A stretch of 64,000 nucleotides of DNA from contig NC_061062.1 of the NCBI RefSeq assembly GCF_021917145.1, positions 14,716,706 to 14,780,705 of the forward strand, given 5' to 3'. This DNA is from Hypomesus transpacificus (Eukaryota > Chordata > Actinopteri > Osmeriformes > Osmeridae). Position 1 is the stretch's first letter, and every line of letters starts with the position of its first letter. Below, piece by piece: positions 24,901 through 34,276 of this stretch. The translations under genes and the position numbers were made by a program. The notes under the pieces are model-generated. The model ran no database searches and was not told where the DNA came from. It saw only the letters and a list, made by a program, of their open reading frames with translations.

Positions 24901-27015
24901 AGCAGCGCAATTATATATATATTTGATATATAAATACTTTTTGGGGGTGCTATCGGGGTGCTTTGGTCTTTTTTGGGGGATGCTGGAGCACCTGCTAGCC
25001 CTTCCCTAGCGCTGCCCATGCTCACATACACACACACACAATAAATGGATCACAGTGACAGCCTGTCACGTGCCAAACTGCCTGTGCCAGTCCATTGAAT
25101 GTTCCAATTCGACGACGGCCCACAAAGGTGTTCCCAAGCTTCTCTTCCCCTCAGGCGGAGGTGGACCTGTCTGCCGAGGTGGCTGCTCGGCTCAATCTGC
25201 AGGACAGGGACACCCCGGCGCTGGCACAGACCGACACACACACCACACATACCACACATGCACGCCACAGCGACGAGGACCTCCCTAGGCTGACCAAGGT
25301 GAGATCAGCATGTGTGTTTGCAGACGACACGTAAACACGGCGTGTGTGGAGAAGGAAAAGTCCAATGTCGTAGAGGCTTTGTCCCCTTGTCTTCCCTGTC
25401 CTATATATTGGTGTGTGTGTGTGTGTCAGGAGATGGCGGCGGAGGTGAGCCGCGCTCTGGCTCAGAGAGATCCTAACCTGGTGTTAAGCTCCGCCTTCAA
25501 ACTCCGCATCACCCAGCGAGACCTGGCGACGCTGCAGGAGACGAGCTGGCTCAACGATGAGGTGCGTGTCCCTAGCAGGGGAGGAAGCAGGAACACTGTT
25601 CCAAAGCAGTAACGCAGGTCTTCGATGCTTGAATGACCGAATGAGTCGTTGGAACGAGTCACACAACCTCAGTTCTCCCCCCCCCCCCCCATCTCAGGTG
25701 ATCAACTTCTACCTGTCCCTGGTGGCGGCGCCGAGCTCTGCCCAGGGGTCGGGGGGGCTCCGGGTCTACGCCTTCAGCACCTTCTTCTTCCCCAAGCTGC
25801 GGGGCGGGGGGGGCGGGGGGAGGGGGGCAGCCGGGAGGGCACCCTGCCGTGAGGCGCTGGACCAAAGCCGTGGACCTCTTCCAGTACGAAGTCCTGCTGG
25901 TCCCCCTGCACCTGGGAGTCCACTGGTCTCTGGCGGTGAGTCCGCTTTGAACTCAAACGCTCTACAGCTACTCTCCACTAGAGGGCGTTAGGCGAGGGTT
26001 GTTGTCCTTGGCCTGTATGTTAAAACACACAACGAGGTGAACTTCAATGGAATCATGTTAAGGAGTCACTAGTCGGGGTAAGAAATGTCAGTATGAAATC
26101 TCTTGTCTCTCTCCAGGTGGTGGATTTCAAGTCCAGGTCAGTGAGGTCTTATGACTCTATGGGGCAGAGACACGATGACATCTGCAGCATGTTACTGTGA
26201 GTCCTCATTGTACTGTCTGAAGTTTCAGTAACCTTTTATACTTCATTTCATTTTCATTCATCTGGAAAAAATTGTTATCCAAAGTGACGTATAGCACATG
26301 GAGAATTTGTGTGTTTGTCTCAGGCTCTACCTGAAGGAGGAGCACAAGGCCAAGAAGGAGCGAGAGATGGACATCTCCAAGTGGTTCATAGGCAGCATGA
26401 GGGCCAGTGTAAGTTACGACCTTTCTGTGTGGTTTGATGCTCCTAACTAACAAAAACACCAGGTTGGGGGTTGTACGAACGTGCGCACACAGCAAAAAGT
26501 CTACTTCCTGGTGTACAATACTGTGTACGGTGTGCAGCCTGTCATTCTGTTTTTGGTGTCCATGTAGGAGATTCCCCAGCAGAAGAATGGTAGTGACTGT
26601 GGAGTGTTTGCCTGTAAATATGCTGACTACATATCCCAGGGACGCCCCCTCACCTTCAGACAGGTACCCACTCACCCCAAACCTGCCAATCCCAAGTCTA
26701 GCAAGCAGGCGGCCATTTTAAAGTGAAATTCCATCACTTGGATGATCAATTGTTTTCACACCTGTCAAATTAGATGAGGCAAACTGGGAAGTCGTTGTGT
26801 GTCTTTCAGAAATAGCTGCATACTATAAATAGGGTTGTGATCTAAGACTGCTTACATGCACATGGCTATGCATTGGCCCTAACTCATGTCATTCATGTTA
26901 ATGTTAACCCATCTGAACACTGATCTTTTCTTTTTTTCCCCCTATCCTTTAGTGTCACATGCCCCTTTTCAGGAAGTTGATGATTTGGGAGATTCTAAAC
27001 CAGAGGCTGCTGTAG
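21964..27015 (+). CDS. senp2: sentrin/SUMO-specific protease 2 (frame break in catalytic domain)
   Basis: Cysteine protease of the ULP/SENP family that matures SUMO precursors and removes SUMO from targets. Exons: 21964-22136, 22772-22833, 22967-23079, 23154-23226, 23379-23644, 23745-23851, 24046-24131, 24288-24345, 24431-24500, 25155-25298, 25430-25561, 25698-25935, 26117-26196, 26324-26408, 26568-26663, 26953-27015. The start gives [13 protein letters not shown], like the MYRWL start of mammalian SENP2. A basic KRRKR follows, then a disordered linker. The catalytic domain runs from about residue 395 and ends [12 protein letters not shown]. Catalytic His503, Asp520 and Cys573 (NGSDCGVF) are all present in the frame-corrected numbering of 614 residues. 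The summed exons give 1846 nt, one over a multiple of three, because exon 12 has a frame break. Synteny with tra2b favours senp2 over senp1. Confidence 0.88.
24501..24848 (+). repeat. 32-bp minisatellite made from the senp2 exon 9/intron 9 junction
   Basis: The real donor of exon 9 is GCCTCC|gtaagt at 24501. The same junction recurs every 32 bp, with gta/gtg donors at 24533, 24565, 24597, 24629, 24661, 24693, 24725, 24757, 24789 and 24821. Each unit reads cacacacag + GGGCGGGGCC(T/A)CC + gt(a/g)ag, so it looks like a 13-nt exon between an acceptor and a donor. The later units have a T-to-A change (GCCACC). Confidence 0.95.
24850..25020. repeat. possible degenerate transposon fragment in senp2 intron 9
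   Basis: A stretch with GCAGGTGCT near its left side and the inverse AGCACCTGC near its right side flanks an AT-rich core (TATATATATATTTGATATA). The inverted similarity and GGGGGTGCT motifs suggest a degraded small DNA transposon, but no clean ends or target duplication were found. Confidence 0.3.
25698..25935 (+). other. senp2: senp2 exon 12 with apparent +1 frame break
   Basis: The exon opens in frame as VINFYLSL and reads to FFFPKLR (codon at 25800). The bases 25801-25839 are almost all G. From 25840 the SENP family sequence continues one frame later as [22 protein letters not shown] and reaches GVHWSLA, which carries the catalytic His. The exon is 238 nt where 237 would keep frame. No GT-AG intron fits inside the G-rich stretch, so there is either a one-base indel in the assembly at a homopolymer or a real frameshift allele. 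Confidence 0.85.
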
Positions 27016-27890
27016 AAATCTCTATTATCTCAATACTACAAACCCTTTTGGGAGACGACTATATAAACTGTACGAATGGACAGCCAATGTAAATAAGACA
27101 ACAAGATGCCAAAACGGGCAACAGCAATGAACAGGAGCGACGCTGCTGAAGAAAGGGATTGGATGAGAAATGCTGTCCCAGCACCCCCCAGTCTACAGCC
27201 TGCTGGACTGGGAGAAAGGAGTTGTCTGGGCCTAGAAAAAACCTAGTCTTAATGCTGAAATGTCTATAGAAATGAAGTCATTCCCAGCCTAGAACCATCT
27301 TTAATTTTGTTGAGATTGATGGCCTGGACTAGCATTAGCACTGACCAAATGGCTCATTTATGTTCTCATGTAGATCGATTGTATTTAGTTAGAATGTGCC
27401 CTAACACTGCCTTAAGTGCCTTGAGTAGGTCTGTATTAGCTCTCCAGGCATGAGCTTTGACATATTCTGCAGTGTTATTGTAGGTTATTATAAAACTTCA
27501 GCTTTGTGTGGAACAGGAGTTAAGTATAAGTTATTATTCTATAGGCCCTTTATTTTTGTAAGTTATATGTGGAGTCAGATGAGGAATGCATTTGTTTGGA
27601 GTGTTGCAAAATGTTACTCTGTAAAGAGAATTTGGCAAATGAAGTGTTTGAATATTTCTCAAACAACTTGACTGAGTTTGGCAGTTGATCCATGGACTGG
27701 AAGAGGGGTGTGTGTGAGCGTGTGCATAGCTGGAGCTGTTGTGTGCTTGTATGTAGTGATGCATGACCATCTCGGAAACCCCTGTCACAGACTGTGGAAC
27801 CTTTGCAATGTGGAAGTATTTATTTGGGTTTTGCTGGTGCATCATGAATTCTTACAATGTTTATTAAACATAATTGAATTTTCACACTAG
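27016..27890 (+). other. senp2: senp2 3' UTR
   Basis: AT-rich sequence without coding character follows the TAG at 27013-27015. The best poly(A) signal is ATTAAA at 27863-27868, about 850 nt after the stop. Confidence 0.5.
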
Positions 27891-28280
27891 TCATTAGAAT
27901 GAATGAGCTCCATATTCCTGGAGTGTGCAGTACAGACGTTTGTCATCCATTCAACTACAAAGCAATAAGAAAAACATATATACATAGGTCTACTGGTTGT
28001 GAAAGCATTTATGTTAGCATTCATGTAAAACATGCGGTTATGTGAACCACACCCAGGTTGAAAGGTTTTGGGCCCAGCAAGGTGGGTGCAAGTTCTACCC
28101 ACTTTGTTTTGCCTAATTCCCAGCCACCTTAAGGCATTGTGTTACAAATTCAAATGAGTCCCATCATTCAATTTAGTCCAGTGGAATGATTCTGTCAATG
28201 CATATATACACTTGCAAAATACTTTACACCATACAGGTCTGGGGAAAAAAAAATTCTGGAAGTATTTCTAGTTCAAGGCA

Positions 28281-29269
28281 CTGAACACTAGGGATGGGAC
28301 GTATGGCACTGACGCATCGATGCTTGTGTCGCAAAACCAATACGCACAGTTTCGAAAAAGTGTTTTGGAGCTTGTATCAAATTTCGAAACCACGTGACAG
28401 ATGACGTTCAATGCTTCAAACGTCACGAACTGGTTCGAAGTTTTGCCGCTCTTCTGAACCAGAGCCATGGAAGGAACGAAGCCACCGCTTCTTGTTAAAG
28501 ACAAATCTCACATTGTCAGAGAAGCAGCACCAGGCATCGCTAGAGTTTCTTCCATCAGTCATTATTATTTAGCCAAATCCGTATAGTAATAATTATAAAT
28601 CCGTGCATTTGTGTTGTGTTATTTTATTGAAATGAAACGTAACATGATAGGACTAGGTAGGTCTATACAGTGCCCAGAAAACAAATGTTGATGATTCGTC
28701 AACATTGTCAACAGTAATAATAATTTGTAAAAATAAAGTTCCCCCAGTTCACAATAGACCTACATATCACAAATGTTAAGAAAAAATCGGTGTTATCTAG
28801 TTTAATTGATATAAAGACCATATCGTATAAATTCCGTCTACGCGCAACAAAAAGTAATGATTTCTTCGGTGGTGTAGTTGGTTAAAGCATTGTACGCCAA
28901 CATATTGTTAATGCGAATCTGGAATCCTTAGTTCGCGCCCCAATGCAGGGACCCTCGTACGACATTCTTTAACTTTTACTGTGAGAAAATGACATAATTC
29001 TAAAGGCCTACGGATGTATCACAACATTTTAATGTGTGAGAACTAATATCAGATCAAAATGAACACATGTAGCCTTAATTAAATATTGAATAACGTAGGG
29101 TAGTCTACCGTCGGAGACAACCACTACGCCTCATTCAGCCAGTTTAAGCGGCTGCTAGATGACGCTGTTCATTTTCAATGCGCCGATAGTTCGGCTCTTT
29201 GGGCCGGCACAATCCGGAAGAAACCACCAAAGCTTCACAAGGCATCGTTCGCCCATCCCTACTGAACAC
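28281..29269. mobile_element. non-autonomous hAT-like DNA transposon, 973 bp
   Basis: The element at 28289-29261 is bounded by inverted ends TAGGGATGGG / CCCATCCCTA and by a perfect 8-bp target-site duplication CTGAACAC (28281-28288 and 29262-29269). An 8-bp duplication with short inverted ends of this form fits the hAT superfamily. No transposase frame is visible, so it depended on a relative elsewhere. The inside is AT-rich, with several short inverted stretches around ATCGATGC and TTCGAA near the left end. Confidence 0.82.
28862..28952 (+). other. tRNA-like stretch inside the hAT element
   Basis: TGGTGTAGTTGGTTAAAGC matches the tRNA A-box consensus and TAGTTCGCGCC, about 55 bases later, resembles a degenerate B-box. 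The flanks do not pair into an acceptor stem, so this is at most a tRNA-derived SINE remnant or a chance match, not a functional tRNA. Confidence 0.25.
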
Positions 29270-29689
29270 TGTTGCCTCAAACAGCAAAGTTAATAGTGAC
29301 CCTCCAGAATCGGAAAGGGTTTTAATCGCCATGAAAGTTTGCAGACAAACTGCACAACCGTCTTTCAAATCTGCAGAACTCATTCAAGTCATTGGCCAGA
29401 CGAGTCGTTAGTGGTGTGGGGGGGCCCTGGGCTTGTGGTAATCTGCCGGAGCCCTCTCCAGAGAGAAGCATAGTCATTAGCAGAGAACTGGTGTTTCAGT
29501 ATCTCTTTGTATAGTTGTTAAACCTCTCTCACCACTTTGCTTAACCTGTTCTTCAACTCCTTGAATCTGACTATCCCCACTCCAGGGACAAAACATTGAG
29601 CACCAACTGACCGAGGCTGCCATCATTGGCAGACAAGGCTGTCATCATTTTTAGACAAGAATACAAGGAAACACAACGGAAAGATTATG

Positions 29690-30187
29690 TAAAGTTTTAT
29701 TGCTTGGATATATCAGACTTAAAACACAGTATGCAAAAACACACAAAGCACTAATTGATTGAGGACTTCTGTACACTATCCAATTTTATCCTGTCAACGG
29801 AAACACCAACATAAAAAGGTCTAAACTGGCAGTAGGAGACGGCTCATCTACATAAAATGGAGCAAAGAAACACAGAAAGGATGCTTACCATAAAAATCCA
29901 CCCGCCACAACATCAACTTAACGCAGAATCTGACTACTCTCATGAAAATAAAAAAAATAACCAGACCTGTGTCCAATAGGTTTGAAGTCCGTGAACCGTT
30001 ATAAACAGTATGGCCTTCCTAGAGTGCCAGATAGACAGGAAAAACATTTAGCTGGATATTCTTTTTGTCGCGTCATGAAAGGATTCCAAACATTATTCAC
30101 TATACACAAGCCCCCCCACCCCCACCCCCAGTTGTGTCCACTCCCCAGGTTTGTATCTCGGTCAGGCGAGGGCTCCGGTGCCACACC
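29690..30187 (-). other. tra2b: tra2b 3' UTR
   Basis: The stop codon complement lies at 30188-30190. An AATAAA on the minus strand (TTTATT at 29696-29701) lies about 490 nt downstream and is a convincing poly(A) signal. The interval has no coding character. Confidence 0.6.
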
Positions 30188-31262
30188 TCAGTAGTGACCT
30201 GTTAAGACCAGAAGCAGACAAAGACAGACAGGCGCCCGCATTACAACCACTGTTGAGCTCATGGAACAGTTCTATGACCATTTAGCATACATTAGTATTC
30301 CCCACAGATCCATTCAGAGACACTGAATGGATCACAGATGGATCATTCAGTACCTCCTCCGACCCAGGCTGTGTGGTTGACTTACGTGGGGAGTGTGAGC
30401 GGGAGCGTGATCTGTAGGCCCCTCGGCTGTAGTAAGGGGATGGAGACCTGCGCCTGCAGAGGACAACAAACCAACATGGTCAGGATCAACACGAGAGCGT
30501 GGCCAGAAACAACTGTGAACCCTCCTGAAGGAGTAATTAGTCTCAAGTCTCAAACGATTCAAAAAAGTGTGATTCACCCGTATGACCTGTAGTAGTCCCG
30601 GTCGTCGTAGCGATCATAACCACGGTCGCCACGGTCTCCACGGTCGCCCCGGTCGCCGCGGTCGTAACCGCGGTCGTAGCCTCTGTTGTAGCCTCGGTCC
30701 TCTCTGCTGCTGCGCCTGGATGTGCTGGGTCCCCCGCTGCTGCTGCCTCCACTGCCTCCTCCTCCGCTGCCGCCGCCGCCTCCTCCACCGCTGGACATCA
30801 CATGCGCAGGTTACAACAGGGAGCTCCACTAGCATTAAACAAGCTGACAAGATTTCATCTGAGAAGTCACTCACTAAGTGGGCCGGCCCATGTAGATCCC
30901 AGGGGTGGGGGTGTGTGGTCGTTTAGTGATGGAGAAATCCACTCTGATCCTGCGCCCGTCCAGCTCCATCCCGTTGGCACGCTCCTTAGCCTGAGAGAGG
31001 GGAAGAAACAGAGTTAGTCTTTTCCAGATGTGAGAAAGTAACAAGTCTATAGCAGGGGTGTCGAACTCCGGTCCTCGAGGGCCGCTGTCCTGCATGTTTT
31101 AGATTTTTCCCTGCTCCAACACACCTGATTCAATTAAATGGTTTGTTATAACGACCCTTCATTCAAATCAGGTGAGCTGGATCAGGGAAACATCTAAAAC
31201 ATGCAGGACAGCGGCCCTCGAGGACCGGACTTCGACACCCCTGGTCTATAGCCATAACTCTC

Positions 31263-31293
<31 letters not shown>

Positions 31294-33240
31294 TTCACCA
31301 CACACACCTCCTTGGAGTCCTCCCTGTTTTCAAAGTAAACAAACGCAAAGCCCCTGGAGCGCCTGGACTGCTGATCACAGACGATGCTGACGTCGGCCAG
31401 AGGGCCGTACTTGGAGAACACCTCTCTCAAGTCTCTCTCTGTGGTGTACAGGCTCAGACCAAACACGCCCAGACACGAGTTAGGGTCAGGGTCGGCCTAA
31501 ACAAAGGAGAGAAGACAAGAGGGGAATAAGCTGTGTGAGATAGCTGGACGAGGATGGGGGGAGGTTAAAGGAGAGGATGATATGCAAGGTGAGATGGTAT
31601 GGTCGGTGAGCCGTCTGGGTGAGGGCGGCGTACCCTGTTGCCAATGTGCCTGCGGCGGTTGGACATGGGGGAGTGGCTGTGGCTGCGGTGGCGGCGGTAT
31701 TCCCCGCTGTGAGAGCGGCTCCTGGAGCGCCGGCGGTGGGAGCGGGAGCGAGAGCGGGAGTACTGCCTCCTGGAGCTCCGGTGGGATCTGGACCTGAGGA
31801 GGAGGAGGGGAGTTAGTGGCATGCATACGGGTGTGTCTTCCACGGTGAGGGTGTTGTGGGGTACACTGACACGACGAAAAAATGCTATCCTATCCCTTCC
31901 TCCATCCGTCTCAATATTGACCAAAATAATCGTGACTGATTTTGGTCAATCCAGTATGCACCATTAGCCTACCTGGACTTGGAGTGAGACCGGGAACGGG
32001 ATTTGGATCTTGAGTGGCGGGACCGGGCCGGGGACTGGGCAGGGGAGCGGCTGGCGGACTTCCCTGAGCCCTGAGGCGTCACACTCCTGGAACCGGACCG
32101 GGATTCCTGAACAGGTCACACACACAGAGGTCAGGAAAAGAGCACAACTGATAGGCAGACAGTCTGACAGACAGGAGAGAAGGAGACAGGCCGAGGACCT
32201 CAGTCTCACCTACTACAGCCCCCACTTACAGAAGGAGGACCGCAGCAGACAAAAAGACTGGGTAGACACGCCTGTTAAAGGCATGAAAATTGTAAAGCTT
32301 TACAGTCAGAAAATGGACTCTACTTTGTAAGTTACTTTTCAAGTTAAAACGATGAACCGATTACACTTGAGAAACCAGTGTGTTGTGGACTAACATTAAC
32401 TGAACAATTTGCATGCATGTTTAAGAAAGAGAAAATAGGAATTGTAGTACAGTTAAAACATAGCAGGCCATATGAAATTACTCATACCCCCGTATACTTC
32501 TGATAATAACTTCATAACTTCTTTAACTTCATAACTTCAAAATAATCATTCTTTTCTTCTTTCTTCAGTTTACTTTCTCCTCCTCTTCCCCCATTGCCTG
32601 CCATTACTCCCTCTACCAGTGGGGGTAATGTTGTTTGCTTCTGCCAGCTTGCCAAAGCCATTACATGCAACCATCAGCTTCATCAAATATGACCATTAAC
32701 AACTTCACATCTGAATACTTCTTCCGCATTTTCATTCTTCCAAACTCAACCTTAACGAAAAACAGACAAGGGTGATGAAGCATGGCCCTTCCTGTAAAAG
32801 GCATGTTTGTATAAATGTAAATAAGTTGATAATGTAAGACCCAAAGTACATGATTAGAAAAAAAACCTGAGACTATTATTAGCAAGATGCAGTGTGATCA
32901 CTGGCATGAACATGATGGCACAAGGGCCATTTTGAACAAGCTAGGCTAGCAACAACAAAAAAATAAAGGAATTAGTTAAGTATACATAGGTCTTTCAAAT
33001 CTATTTAAGAAATGAGTACCAGGGAAAACTTGACAAAAACGTAATTAGCAACTACTCTACAATCCTAACATAAAAACGGCAAAACTGCAAAATTATTATT
33101 TTGCTGCACTCGCTAGCCGCCATTAGCTCTTATGCACGGGGAAATGCGGTCCTGGATAGACATTCTTCGAAATGGTTCGCGACTTCGTGGAGATCCTTAA
33201 TACTTACCCTCTCGATAAAGTCCTTCTCGTTGTCGCTCAT
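30188..33240 (-). CDS. tra2b: transformer-2 beta, SR-like splicing regulator
   Basis: Nuclear RNA-binding protein that activates exons through GAA-rich enhancers. Coding exons in transcript order: 33208-33240, 31973-32106, 31634-31793, 31308-31496, 30875-30990, 30578-30790, 30386-30453, 30188-30198; total 924 nt, 307 residues. It starts [11 protein letters not shown], followed by an N-terminal RS domain (to about residue 108). One RRM (about 118-195) has RNP2 LGVFGL and RNP1 RGFAFVYF (157-164). The family linker [15 protein letters not shown] follows, then a Gly-rich and YDRG/DRG repeat region and a C-terminal RS tail ending [17 protein letters not shown] in the linker and synteny with senp2 point to the beta rather than alpha paralogue. 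The Gly-rich exon is longer than in mammals. Intron 1 holds a candidate poison exon, and a MITE sits in the intron between the two RRM exons. Confidence 0.92.
31045..31251. mobile_element. palindromic hAT-type MITE, 191 bp, in a tra2b intron
   Basis: The element at 31053-31243 starts CAGGGGTGTCGAA and ends with the inverse. Its terminal arms are about 50 bp long and nearly perfect, and it is flanked by a perfect 8-bp duplication GTCTATAG (31045-31052 and 31244-31251). The long arms would fold into a hairpin in RNA. It shares the arm segment TCCTGCATGTTTTAGA with the MITE at 43875, so the two are related. It has no coding capacity. Confidence 0.88.
31265..31293. repeat. 29-base poly-C (poly-G on the tra2b sense strand)
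   Basis: An uninterrupted run lies about 15 bases downstream of the donor of the first tra2b RRM exon (exon end at 31308) and immediately beside the MITE. G-runs just inside introns can act as splicing enhancers. The length is likely variable and error-prone. Confidence 0.9.
32574..32791 (-). other. tra2b: candidate poison exon in tra2b intron 1
   Basis: Mammalian TRA2B carries a stop-containing exon after exon 1 that is activated by its own protein binding GAA motifs (known autoregulation). In this intron the minus strand has an acceptor CCTTTTACAG ending just before 32791 and a donor GAGAAA|gtaaac after 32574. These enclose 218 nt rich in GAA/GGA motifs, including GGAAGAATG and GCGGAAGAAG. 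Read on from exon 1 it hits an in-frame TGA after 19 codons. The boundaries and function are inferred. Confidence 0.5.
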
Positions 33241-33733
33241 TTTTCTCAATAGATGTGCTTATTAACGGATAAAACAATACGATAAGTATGTAATATCTAC
33301 AGTTTAGTGCAGACTTCCTACGAGGCCAACATGGAATTTGGAGCCTTCTTGTTCTTCGTCGTCTTCTTCTTCCTTTGATTTCCGGTAGGCAGGGTGCAGT
33401 TTGACGCATTGCCGCCTCCCATAGGTCCGTCTTGAAAAAGCGCGCCAGAGACGCCCCACAAAATAAAATGCATGGAATTAAATACAAAGTTAACAAAAAC
33501 AATCAGACGAGGCATTATAAAAAACGCATAATAGGATAAAATGTTTCATATGTGGACATTTTACAAAGTTTTGATAGTAGGGAAGTGACGCTTTATCCCT
33601 GTTTTACGTTCTGGCGTATGGACCAATGGCAGTGCTACACTGAAACAACACTTCCGACTTGCTGTCTCTCTTGCTTTCCGAGCCCTGAAACTAGCAAGCT
33701 TTTGGACGACCAGTGTTAACTGTAATTTTAACA
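33241..33733. promoter_or_regulatory. divergent tra2b/ola1 promoter region
   Basis: tra2b runs left from its ATG at 33240. The ola1 5' UTR exon probably ends at a donor (aca|gtaagtcc) at 33733, so under 500 bp separates the head-to-head genes. A CCAAT box is at 33623-33627 (GACCAATGGC). No clear TATA box was seen. Exact start sites cannot be read. Confidence 0.5.
33650..33733 (+). other. ola1: probable ola1 non-coding first exon (approximate start)
   Basis: The coding ATG of ola1 sits directly at a splice acceptor (CTTTCTAG|ATG at 34277), so an upstream untranslated exon must exist. The donor AACA|gtaagtcc at 33733 is the best candidate. The 5' limit is a guess. Confidence 0.4.
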
Positions 33734-34276
33734 GTAAGTCCTTTCGTGAGTTATCGACAAAAGGCAGGCCAACATCAATGTGATTTGTGCTTTGAGGATT
33801 TGTTCACACATAAGGATTTTGTTATTGTCTCTTTATGTCAAAAACCAACAGATACCGCAGAGTCGCAATATCTTGTCTACTCTTGGCATTTCTTGCTACC
33901 ACGGCTAGTTAGCATGCCGTATTTGTTCATAGCTAAATGAATGGGACTGCAGGACCACATGTGTTGCACCTAGCGGCCCTGTTATTGCCAATGACCCATT
34001 TCCCATTATATGTAGGCCTATTTGTCATAAACGTCAGTGTCTAGTTATGTTAAATTAATTAATGAGGACTGTAGGAGCGTACCAGTAAATGGCTGGCGAG
34101 CTGACAACCTGTGCCTAGATCACTGATGATGTTAGGCACCAATACCAAGTCACATTTACATCAAGAGCTATAAAAACTGTAAGCAACTGCATATTTAGGA
34201 CATTTTAGTACATGTAATAACGGAGTGTTTAATCGGGTCAATTGAGCCTGCATTTATTGAGACCTCACCTTTCTAG

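Noticed and set aside
26117..27015. Assignment as SENP1
   Set aside because: Motifs alone are ambiguous, but the next gene is tra2b, the known SENP2 neighbour, and the N-terminus resembles SENP2.
28862..28952. Functional tRNA gene
   Set aside because: A- and B-box-like strings are present, but no acceptor stem or proper anticodon arm can be paired.
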